A stretch of DNA of 7,110 bases from Candidatus Eiseniibacteriota bacterium. GTDB taxonomy: Bacteria; Eisenbacteria; RBG-16-71-46. How positions within the stretch are numbered: position 1 is the first letter of the stretch; each line of letters begins with the position of its first letter. Location: assembly GCA_005893365.1 (NCBI GenBank), contig VBPB01000025.1:1-7110 (forward strand), read 5' to 3'. Shown piece after piece: positions 1 through 5,836 of this stretch. Position numbers and translations under genes: made by a program. The notes under the pieces are model-generated. The model did not search any database. It was not told the origin of the DNA and saw only the letters and a program-made list of their open reading frames with translations.

Positions 1-1
1 G

Positions 2-283
2 CCGCCGCCGCGGACCGCCCAGGACCGGCCGGTGCTCTCGAGCAGCCCCAATCCCTTCACCGCCTTCACCCGCGTCCACTTCCGGCTCGCCGCCGCGGGG
101 CCGGCGCGGCTGGCGGTCTACGACCTCGAGGGACGCGAGGTGGCGCGGCTGCGCGAGGCCTGGACGGAGGCCGGGGAGCACACCGAGATCTTCCGGGGTG
201 ATGGCCGGAAGGCCGGCGTCTATTGGTTCCGCCTTGAGGCCGGCGGCCGCGAGGTGCTGAGCAAGGGGATCCTGGTCCGGTAG
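2..283 (+). CDS. C-terminal end of a secreted protein with a FlgD-Ig-like (SPNPF) sorting-type domain, 5' partial
   Basis: The frame is open from the first bases of the window, so only the last 93 residues of a larger protein are visible. A short Pro/Arg-rich linker (residues 1-10) is followed by SSSPNPF and then a small beta-sandwich pattern: alternating hydrophobic strands, LAVYDLEGREVARL, a G-E-H turn, and GVYWFRLEAGG near the end. This pattern matches the FlgD Ig-like / C-terminal secretion-domain family, where SPNPF opens the module and VY-DL-G-V-L and G-Y-L form the core strands. Such modules sit at the extreme C-terminus of exported or surface-anchored proteins in FCB-type bacteria. 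The catalytic or binding part lies upstream of the window, so the function of the whole protein is unknown. The gene stops at TAG, 43 bases before the LacI gene, and is followed by a strong hairpin, so it probably belongs to a separate transcription unit. Confidence 0.85.
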   Translation, partial: PPPRTAQDRPVLSSSPNPFTAFTRVHFRLAAAGPARLAVYDLEGREVARLREAWTEAGEHTEIFRGDGRKAGVYWFRLEAGGREVLSKGILVR

Positions 284-286
284 TGC

Positions 287-309
287 GGCCGGGCGGCGTG
301 CGCCCGGCC
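287..309 (+). terminator. Perfect 9-bp GC hairpin after the first gene, possible terminator without a T-tract
   Basis: Bases 287-295 (GGCCGGGCG) are exactly complementary to 301-309 (CGCCCGGCC), with a 5-base loop at 296-300. The hairpin starts four bases after the TAG stop of the first gene and ends seven bases before the ribosome binding site of the LacI gene. No run of T follows, so it is not a classical intrinsic terminator. In GC-rich bacteria such hairpins can still act as terminators or protect the 3' end of an mRNA. As an inverted repeat just upstream of a regulator it could also be a protein-binding site, but it lacks the usual LacI operator look. Confidence 0.45.
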
Positions 310-315
310 CCGATC

Positions 316-321
316 GAGAGG
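316..321 (+). promoter_or_regulatory. Ribosome binding site of the LacI-family gene
   Basis: GAGAGG lies five bases before the ATG at 327. It supports that ATG as the start, which also places the conserved V-T-I-x-D-V-A motif at residues 2-8, as in full-length LacI proteins. No convincing -10/-35 promoter is visible in the 43-base gap. Confidence 0.7.
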
Positions 322-326
322 CGCTC

Positions 327-1325
327 ATGGTGACGATTCGCGACGTGGCGCGGGCCAGCAAGGTGTCGGTCGCCACGGTCTCGCGCGTGTTCAACGAGAG
401 CCCCCGCGTCCGCGAGGCCACCCGGGTCCGCGTGGTCGTCCTGCTTCCCGATCTGCACGGCGAGTTCTTCTCCGAGGTGATCCGGGGCATCGACCAGGCC
501 GCGCGCCTGAGGCACCTGCACCTGCTGGTCTCGAGCTACGCCTCGACCGAGGCGGACCTCATGGCCGCGCTCCGCGCGGTCCGGGGCCGCGTCGACGGGC
601 TCATCGTCATGACCCCCGGCGTGGACGCCTCCCGCGCGCTCCATCCCCGCGGCGTGGGCGCCAGGACGGTGCTGCTCACCCCCGAGATCGAGCTCCCCGG
701 GCACGACAGCATCTCGATCGCCAATGTCGACGGGGCGCGCGCCATGGTGCGGCATCTGCTCGGGCTCGGGCACCGGCGCATCGCGACCATCACCGGGCCG
801 GAGCGGAACATCGACGCCCGCCAGCGGCTCGAGGGCTATCGCTCGGCCTTGCGCGACCACGGCCTCGAGCCGTCGCCGGAGTTGGAGATCCTGGGCGACT
901 TCACCGAGCGCTCGGGCTACGAGGGCGCCGCCGTGCTGCTCAAGCGCAAGCCCCGACCGGACGCCATCGTGGCGGCCAACGACTACACCGCCATCGGCGT
1001 GCTGGGGGCGCTCCAGGATGCGCGGGTCCGCGTGCCCGAGGATCTGGCCGTGGCCGGGTTCGACGACGTGCCCATGGCCCGCTTCCTCACCCCGCCGCTC
1101 ACGACCGTTCACGTGGACATGCTCCAGCTGGGACAGCGCGCGGTCGAGCTGCTGCTCGGATCCGCCGAGGCCGCCGGCGGCAGCGCCCGGCACCAGATCC
1201 TGTCCACCACGCTGGTGGTGCGCCGGTCGTGCGGATCCCAGCCGCCGGGCCGGGCGGGCTCGCGTCCGCGCTGGGAGCGTCGCCGCGCGGTCGCCGCGAC
1301 CCCGCGCGGGGGCCTGAGGACGTGA
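327..1325 (+). CDS. LacI-family transcriptional regulator lacking the hinge-helix region
   Basis: This is a 332-residue sugar-responsive repressor-type protein, probably the local regulator of the operon. Residues 2-36 carry the LacI helix-turn-helix (VTIRDVARASKVSVATVSRV, then N-x-SPRV and EATRVRV). The periplasmic-binding-like effector core follows at about 37-304, with LLPDLHGEFFSEVIRGID, a D-G-L-I-V strand, GLGHRRIATITGP, RQRLEGYRSAL, AANDYTAIGVLGAL and VPEDLAVAGFDDVPMA. Normally about 25-27 more residues separate these parts: the end of helix 3, the L-G-Y-x-P-N motif and the A-R-x-L hinge helix that enters the minor groove. Here V36 runs straight into the first core strand. The bases are absent and the frame is intact, so no frameshift explains it. 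Specific DNA binding is therefore doubtful. The last 28 residues (305-332) are a basic Pro/Arg/Gly tail beyond the usual family end. The stop overlaps the next start by four bases. Family assignment is firm; activity is uncertain. Confidence 0.93.
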   Translation: MVTIRDVARASKVSVATVSRVFNESPRVREATRVRVVVLLPDLHGEFFSEVIRGIDQAARLRHLHLLVSSYASTEADLMAALRAVRGRVDGLIVMTPGVDASRALHPRGVGARTVLLTPEIELPGHDSISIANVDGARAMVRHLLGLGHRRIATITGPERNIDARQRLEGYRSALRDHGLEPSPELEILGDFTERSGYEGAAVLLKRKPRPDAIVAANDYTAIGVLGALQDARVRVPEDLAVAGFDDVPMARFLTPPLTTVHVDMLQLGQRAVELLLGSAEAAGGSARHQILSTTLVVRRSCGSQPPGRAGSRPRWERRRAVAATPRGGLRT

Positions 1326-2773
1326 GGCTCTTAGGGGCGATCGCGGCACTCCTGCTCGGTCTGGCGCTGGAGGCCGCGGCGGCGGCGGCGCCTGAGCCGC
1401 GCGGCGCGGGCGGCGCTCAGGCCCGGGTCGCGCTGCCGGCTCCGACCATCGCCTTCCTCGACACGCTCGAGCGTGGCACCTTCGCCTGGTTCTGGGAGCT
1501 CAGCGATTCGAGCACCGGACTGACCCCGGACCGGGCGCCGACCCGCTCGTTCGTGAGCGTCGGCGCGGTCGGCTTCGCCCTCACCGCCTATCCGATCGGC
1601 GCCGAGCGCGGCTGGGTGACGCGCGCGCAGGCCGCCGAGCGGGTGCTGCGGACGCTGCGGTTCTTCTGGCAGGCGCGCCAGGACTCCGCGGCCTCCGGGA
1701 TCACGGGCTACCGCGGCTTCTTCTATCACTTCCTCGACCCCAAGACCGGCCAGCGCTTCGAGACCGTCGAGCTGTCCCCGATGGACACCGCCCTGCTGAC
1801 CGCGGGCGCCCTGTTCTGCCAGTCGTACTTCGACCGCAGCGATCCCCGCGAGGCGCAGGTCCGCGCGCTGGCCGAGTCGCTGTACGCGCGGGTGGACTGG
1901 TCCTGGATCCGGACCCGGCCGCCGACGCTGTCGCTGGGCTGGACCCCGGAGCGCGGCTTCCTGCCCTACGACTGGCGCGGCTACGACGAGGCGCTGCTGC
2001 TGCACGTCCTGGCGCTGGGGTCGACGACCCATCCGGTGGGGCCCGAGACGTGGGGGGCGTTCACCCAGGGCTACCGCTGGGGGAGGTTCCACGGCTTCGC
2101 CCACGTCGGCTTCGCACCCCTGTTCGGCCACCAGTATCCGCACACCTGGATCGACTTCCGCGGCATCCAGGACGACACCATGCGCGCGCGGGGCCTGGAC
2201 TATTTCGAGAACGCGAGGCGGGCCACGCTGGCGCAGCGCGCCTACGCCATCGCCAACCCCGAGGGCTTCCGCGGCTACGGCCGCGCGCTCTGGGGGCTCA
2301 CCGCCTGCGACGGTCCGATCGACGGGACGGTTTCGATCGCCGGCCGCCCGCGGGCCTTCCGCACCTATGCCGCGCGCGGCGCCTCCTTCACCGAGGTCAT
2401 CGACGACGGCACGGTCTCGCCCGCCGCCCTCGGCGGCTCGCTGCCCTTCGCGCCCCGCGAGACCGCCCTGGCCCTGCGGGCGATCCGGTCGCGCTACGGC
2501 CCCGACGTCTTCTCGCGCTACGGGTTCGTGGATGCGCTCAATCCCACGCTCGACACCGCCGTCGCGGTCCCCCAGGGCCGGGTGGTCACGGGGGTGGGCT
2601 GGTTCGACACCGACCGCCTCGGCATCGACCAGGGCCCGTTGCTCGCCATGATCGAGAACTGGCGCACCGGGCTCGTGTGGCGCGTGATGCGCACCAACCC
2701 GCACCTTACCCGCGGGCTCAGGCGCGCGGGCTTCCGCGGCGGCTGGCTCGATCGGGCGCCCGCCCCGCCATGA
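1322..2773 (+). CDS. Exported glucoamylase-like glycoside hydrolase (PF10091, GH144-related)
   Basis: This 483-residue protein probably cleaves a beta-glucan outside the cytoplasm. I chose GTG 1322 because it places a signal peptide directly at the N-terminus (VRLLGAIAALLLGLALEA, cleavage likely near residues 22-25) and overlaps the upstream TGA. The frame is open further upstream to 1229, but that part is Pro/Arg/Gly-rich and precedes the signal peptide. The mature part begins with FLDTLERGTFAWFWEL (about 45-60) and shows hallmarks of the PF10091/COG5368 family: GYRGFFYHFLDPKTGQRF (129-146), ELSPMDTALLTAGAL (150-164), a W-T-P-E...LPYDWRGYDEALLL segment (207-227), HQYPHTWIDFRGIQDD (270-285), GRALWGLTACDGP (320-332) and GIDQGPLLAMIENWRTGL (434-451). 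Acidic residues D155, E223 and D284 are conserved-looking, but I cannot assign catalysis. Families near PF10091 include GH144 endo-beta-1,2-glucanases and the GH189 domain of cyclic beta-1,2-glucan synthase. The name glucoamylase is historical and does not imply starch. GAGGA at 1316-1320 is too close to the GTG to be ideal, so translation is probably coupled to lacI. Confidence 0.9.
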   Translation: MRLLGAIAALLLGLALEAAAAAAPEPRGAGGAQARVALPAPTIAFLDTLERGTFAWFWELSDSSTGLTPDRAPTRSFVSVGAVGFALTAYPIGAERGWVTRAQAAERVLRTLRFFWQARQDSAASGITGYRGFFYHFLDPKTGQRFETVELSPMDTALLTAGALFCQSYFDRSDPREAQVRALAESLYARVDWSWIRTRPPTLSLGWTPERGFLPYDWRGYDEALLLHVLALGSTTHPVGPETWGAFTQGYRWGRFHGFAHVGFAPLFGHQYPHTWIDFRGIQDDTMRARGLDYFENARRATLAQRAYAIANPEGFRGYGRALWGLTACDGPIDGTVSIAGRPRAFRTYAARGASFTEVIDDGTVSPAALGGSLPFAPRETALALRAIRSRYGPDVFSRYGFVDALNPTLDTAVAVPQGRVVTGVGWFDTDRLGIDQGPLLAMIENWRTGLVWRVMRTNPHLTRGLRRAGFRGGWLDRAPAPP

Positions 2774-4119
2774 GCCGCATCCCGGGCGGGCGGGCCGCGA
2801 AGCCGCCGCGCGCGGCGTGGCGGGCGGGCACCCTTGCGGGCGCGGCCCTACTGCTGCTCGCCGTGGCCTGCCGGCCGTCCGCGCCGGCCACGACCACCGT
2901 GCGCTTCTGGGCCATGGGACGCGAGGGCGAGGTGGTCGCCGAACTGGTGCGCGACTTCGAGCGCGAGAATCCCGGGATCCGGGTCGAGCTGCAGCAGATC
3001 CCCTGGACGGCCGCGCACGAGAAGCTGCTCACCGCCCACGTCGGGCACGCCTCCCCCGACGTCGCGCAGCTCGGCAACACCTGGATCGCCGAGTTCGTGG
3101 CGTTGCGAGCGCTCGAGCCGCTCAGGCCCTGGATCACGCGCTCGGCGGAGGTCAAGCCCTGGGGCTTCTTCCCCGGGATCTGGGCCACCAACGTGGTCGC
3201 GGGCGAGCCCTACGGCGTGCCCTGGTACGTGGACACGCGTCTGCTCTTCTACCGCAAGGACATCCTGGCCCGCGCCGGCTACCCCACCATGCCCACGAGC
3301 TGGAGCGAGTGGCACGCGGCGATGCGCGCGATCAAGGCCCTGGTCGGCCCGGACCGCTTCGCCATCTTCCTGCCGCTCAACGAGTGGACGCAGCCGATGA
3401 TCCTGGGGCTCCAGTGCGGCTCGCCGCTGCTGGCCGACGATGGGACCCGGGGCGCCTTCGCAGGCCCCGAGTTCCGCCGGGCGTTCGCGTTCTACGTGGG
3501 CCTGTTCCGCGAGGGGCTGGCGCCGCCGGTCTCCAACAACGACGTCGCCAACCTCTACCAGGAGTTCGAGCGCGGCTACTTCAGCATGTACATCACCGGA
3601 CCCTGGAACCTCGGGGAGTTCCAGCGCCGCCTGCCGGCGTCGATGCGGGACGCCTGGGCCACCGCCCCGCTGCCCGGGCCCGAGGGGGAGTCGACCGGCG
3701 TGTCCATGGCCGGCGGCTCGAGCCTGGTGATGTTCCGCACCTCGCGCCACCAGGCGGCCGCCTGGCGCCTGGTCGAGTTCCTGTCGCGGCCGGCGCAGCA
3801 GGCGCGCTTCTACCGGCTGTGCGGGGACCTGCCCGCGCGGCACGAGGCGTGGCAGGACCCCTCGCTGGCGGGCGATGCGAATCTGAGGTCCTTCCAGCGC
3901 CAGCTCGAGCGCGTGGCGCCCTGGCCGATGGTGCCGGAGTGGGAGCAGATCGCGATCCGGCTCCAGGAGCAGGCCGAGCGCGCGGCGCGCGGCGGCGCCG
4001 CGCCGGACTCGGTGCTCTCGGACTACGACCGCGACGTGGACCGCATGCTCGAGAAGCGCCGGTGGCTGGCGGCACGCCGGCTTAACCGGCGCAGCGGCGG
4101 CAGTCGGGGGCCGGGATGA
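2770..4119 (+). CDS. ABC-transporter sugar-binding lipoprotein (extracellular solute-binding protein family 1)
   Basis: This 449-residue protein should capture oligosaccharides outside the inner membrane and deliver them to the permease pair encoded next. A basic n-region and hydrophobic stretch end in ALLLLAVAC, a lipobox-like site with C34 as the predicted lipidated residue. The mature part has the family 1 pattern: TTVRFWAMGREGE (42-54), LVRDFERENPGIRVE (59-73), ASPDVAQLGNTWIAEF (94-109), GVPWYVDTRLLFYRKDIL (149-166), P-TSWSEWHAAM (175-185), GYFSMYITGPWNLGEF (269-284) and AGGSSLVMFRTS (314-325). The many Trp and Tyr residues (W152, Y153, W178, W181, W279) are typical of aromatic stacking on sugar rings. 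The last 20 or so residues are basic and likely a flexible tail. ATG 2770 overlaps the hydrolase stop as ATGA. No clear Shine-Dalgarno sequence precedes it, so translation is probably coupled. Substrate identity is inferred only from the neighbouring hydrolase. Confidence 0.95.
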   Translation: MSRIPGGRAAKPPRAAWRAGTLAGAALLLLAVACRPSAPATTTVRFWAMGREGEVVAELVRDFERENPGIRVELQQIPWTAAHEKLLTAHVGHASPDVAQLGNTWIAEFVALRALEPLRPWITRSAEVKPWGFFPGIWATNVVAGEPYGVPWYVDTRLLFYRKDILARAGYPTMPTSWSEWHAAMRAIKALVGPDRFAIFLPLNEWTQPMILGLQCGSPLLADDGTRGAFAGPEFRRAFAFYVGLFREGLAPPVSNNDVANLYQEFERGYFSMYITGPWNLGEFQRRLPASMRDAWATAPLPGPEGESTGVSMAGGSSLVMFRTSRHQAAAWRLVEFLSRPAQQARFYRLCGDLPARHEAWQDPSLAGDANLRSFQRQLERVAPWPMVPEWEQIAIRLQEQAERAARGGAAPDSVLSDYDRDVDRMLEKRRWLAARRLNRRSGGSRGPG

Positions 4120-5018
4120 GCGCCGACCCTCGCGGCACCCACGTCACCCAGACGCGTGCCGGCTGGCTCTTCGTCTCGCCCGCGCTGGGCCTGATCGGCG
4201 TGTTCTTCGTGGTCCCGGTCGTGGTCGGCCTGCTGCTCAGCTTCACCGACTTCGACATCTATGCCCTCGGCGATCCCAGCGTCGCCCGGATCGTCGGGGT
4301 CAGGAACTACGCCCAGATCGTCTCGGACCGCGAGTTCTGGGGGGCGCTGCGCAACACGCTCACCTTCGTCCTGGGGGGCGGGCCGCTGTCGGTGCTGGCC
4401 TCGCTCGGCGCGGCGCTGCTGGTCAACGCGCGCCTGGTCCGCTTCAAGAGCGTCCTGCGCGTGGCGCTGTTCTCGCCGGTGGTGACCACGCTGGTGGCGG
4501 TGGCGATCGTCTGGCGCTACCTCTACCACCCGCACTACGGCCTCATCGACTTCGCGCTCCGCGGGCTGGGCCTCCCGGCGGTCGACTGGCTCGGCGATCC
4601 GCACTGGGCGATGCCGGCCATCATCCTGTTCTCGGTGTGGAAGAACTTCGGCTACAACATGCTCATCTTCGTCGCCGGCCTGCAGAACATCCCGGAGGAG
4701 CAGTACGAGGCGGCCCGGATCGACGGGGCGGGCGGCTGGGCGCGCTTCCGGCACATCACCGTGCCGGGGCTCGGGCCGACGTTCCTGCTGGTCGGGGTGC
4801 TGACGATGATCGGGCAGTTCCAGCTGTTCGCCGAGCCCTACGTCATGACCGCGGGCGGGCCCTTGCGCAGCACCGTCAGCCTGATCCTGCTGATGTACGA
4901 GCAGGGGTTCCGCTGGTGGCGGCTGGGCTACGCCGCGGCCATCGCCTTCATCCTGCTGGCGATCGTCCTGGTCGCGACCCTGGTGCAGATGCGCCTGCAG
5001 CGGCTGGAACGCCGATGA
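4116..5018 (+). CDS. Sugar ABC transporter permease, MalF/UgpA type (CUT1)
   Basis: This 300-residue inner-membrane protein forms half of the translocation channel. After a short cytoplasmic start, the first helix (about 17-41, GWLFVSPALGLIGVFFVVPV) is typical of 300-residue CUT1 permeases. Further helices lie near 80-105, 112-134, 164-188, 222-240 and 270-292, giving six in total. The EAA loop that docks on the ATPase is clear at 198-217: EAARIDGAGGWARFRHITVP, with D203, G204 and P217 in the conserved places. Residues 56-80 (VARIVGVRNYAQIVSD, then F-W-x-x-L-R-N-T) are the usual V-G-x-x-N-Y segment. The family includes MalF, UgpA and LacF; substrate cannot be read from the permease. ATG 4116 overlaps the TGA of the binding-protein gene. 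Confidence 0.96.
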   Translation: MSADPRGTHVTQTRAGWLFVSPALGLIGVFFVVPVVVGLLLSFTDFDIYALGDPSVARIVGVRNYAQIVSDREFWGALRNTLTFVLGGGPLSVLASLGAALLVNARLVRFKSVLRVALFSPVVTTLVAVAIVWRYLYHPHYGLIDFALRGLGLPAVDWLGDPHWAMPAIILFSVWKNFGYNMLIFVAGLQNIPEEQYEAARIDGAGGWARFRHITVPGLGPTFLLVGVLTMIGQFQLFAEPYVMTAGGPLRSTVSLILLMYEQGFRWWRLGYAAAIAFILLAIVLVATLVQMRLQRLERR

Positions 5019-5836
5019 GCCGCCCCGCTCGCGCGCTGGTCGTGAACGCGGCGGTCGCGGCCGTCGCCATCGTGACGCTGGTCCCGCTGCTGTGGATGGT
5101 CTCGGCGTCGTTCATGCCTCCGGGTGCCGCGAACACCATGCCGCCGCCGCTGGTGCCGAGGACCCCGACGCTCGAGCACTATGTGGCGCTGTTCACCCGG
5201 CTCAACCTGCTCCGGAACTTCCTCAACAGTCTGCTGATCTCCGGCGTCACCACGATCGTCTCGCTGTTCATCAACGCCCTGGCCGGGTACGCGTTCGCGA
5301 AGCTGCGCTTCGCCGGGCGCGACCGGGTCTTCCAGCTGCTGGTCGTGGGGCTCGTGGTGCCGGCCCAGGTCGGCATGCTGCCGTTGTTCCTGATGGTGCG
5401 GGGCCTGGGCCTGGTCAACACGCCGTGGGGGGTCATGATCGCGGCACTGGCCAGCATCTTCGGCATCTTCATGATCCGCCAGTACGCCCTCGGCATCCCC
5501 GACGAGCTGCTCGACGCGGCACGGGTGGACGGCGCCGGCGAGTTCCAGATCTTCCGCAGGGTCGTGCTGCCGCTGCTGCGGCCGATCCTGGTCACGCTGG
5601 CCGCCTTCAGCTTTCTCGGCACCTGGAACGACTTCCTGTGGCCGCTCATCGTCCTGAGCGACGAGCGCAAGTTCACGCTGCCGGTGGCGCTGGCGAGCCT
5701 GGTCGGCGAGCACGTGCTGGACACCGAGCTGATGATGGCCGGCGCGGGGGTGACCGTGGTCCCGGTGCTGATCCTGTTCCTGGTCCTGCAGCGCTCGTAC
5801 ATCCGGGGTGTGCTGATGGGGAGCGTCAAAGGGTGA
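5015..5836 (+). CDS. Sugar ABC transporter permease, MalG/UgpE type (CUT1)
   Basis: This 273-residue inner-membrane protein is the partner of the preceding permease. The true start is ATG 5015, which overlaps the previous stop as ATGA; the frame stays open upstream inside the MalF-type gene, but that part has no family match. The N-terminal helix (about 8-31, ending TLVPLLWMVSASF) is standard for MalG proteins. Then come the periplasmic segment with LEHYVALF and RNFLNSLLIS, the AGYAFAKLRFAGRD loop (90-103), and helices near 72-92, 105-127, 137-155, 190-213 and 240-259. The EAA loop is at 167-186: DAARVDGAGEFQIFRRVVLP. The C-terminus ...YIRGVLMGSVKG is the usual MalG-type ending (x-G-x-x-x-G-A-V-K-G) that reaches into the ATPase. 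No ATPase gene follows directly, so a shared MsmK/UgpC-type ATPase elsewhere is likely. Confidence 0.96.
   Translation: MSRPARALVVNAAVAAVAIVTLVPLLWMVSASFMPPGAANTMPPPLVPRTPTLEHYVALFTRLNLLRNFLNSLLISGVTTIVSLFINALAGYAFAKLRFAGRDRVFQLLVVGLVVPAQVGMLPLFLMVRGLGLVNTPWGVMIAALASIFGIFMIRQYALGIPDELLDAARVDGAGEFQIFRRVVLPLLRPILVTLAAFSFLGTWNDFLWPLIVLSDERKFTLPVALASLVGEHVLDTELMMAGAGVTVVPVLILFLVLQRSYIRGVLMGSVKG
5818..5823 (+). promoter_or_regulatory. Ribosome binding site for the 3' CBM-containing gene
   Basis: GGGGAG lies inside the last codons of the MalG-type gene, nine bases before GTG 5833. It supports the GTG as a start, in addition to the GTGA overlap and the signal peptide that begins there. Confidence 0.55.

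Noticed and set aside
1229..1321. Upstream extension of the glucoamylase-like frame to an earlier ATG
   Set aside because: The added 31 residues are Pro/Arg/Gly-rich and would bury the signal peptide. GTG 1322 gives the signal peptide at the N-terminus and the same overlap type as the other genes.
66..1349. Long antisense open frame of about 427 codons opposite the LacI gene
   Set aside because: It mirrors the GC-rich codon bias of the sense gene, is full of Arg/Pro/Gly/His with no domain pattern, and the sense strand carries clear LacI motifs.
1331..2704. Antisense open frame of about 457 codons opposite the glucoamylase-like gene
   Set aside because: Same shadow effect; the sense frame has a signal peptide and PF10091 hallmarks.
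2050..2769. Upstream extension of the binding-protein frame inside the hydrolase gene
   Set aside because: The extension is Arg/Pro/His-rich without domain pattern. ATG 2770 gives a lipoprotein signal and ATGA overlap.
3987..4003. 7-bp inverted repeat (GCGCGGC / GCCGCGC) in the binding-protein gene
   Set aside because: It encodes an Ala/Arg/Gly run in GC-only sequence, where such pairing is expected by chance, and it lies inside the gene with no regulatory context.
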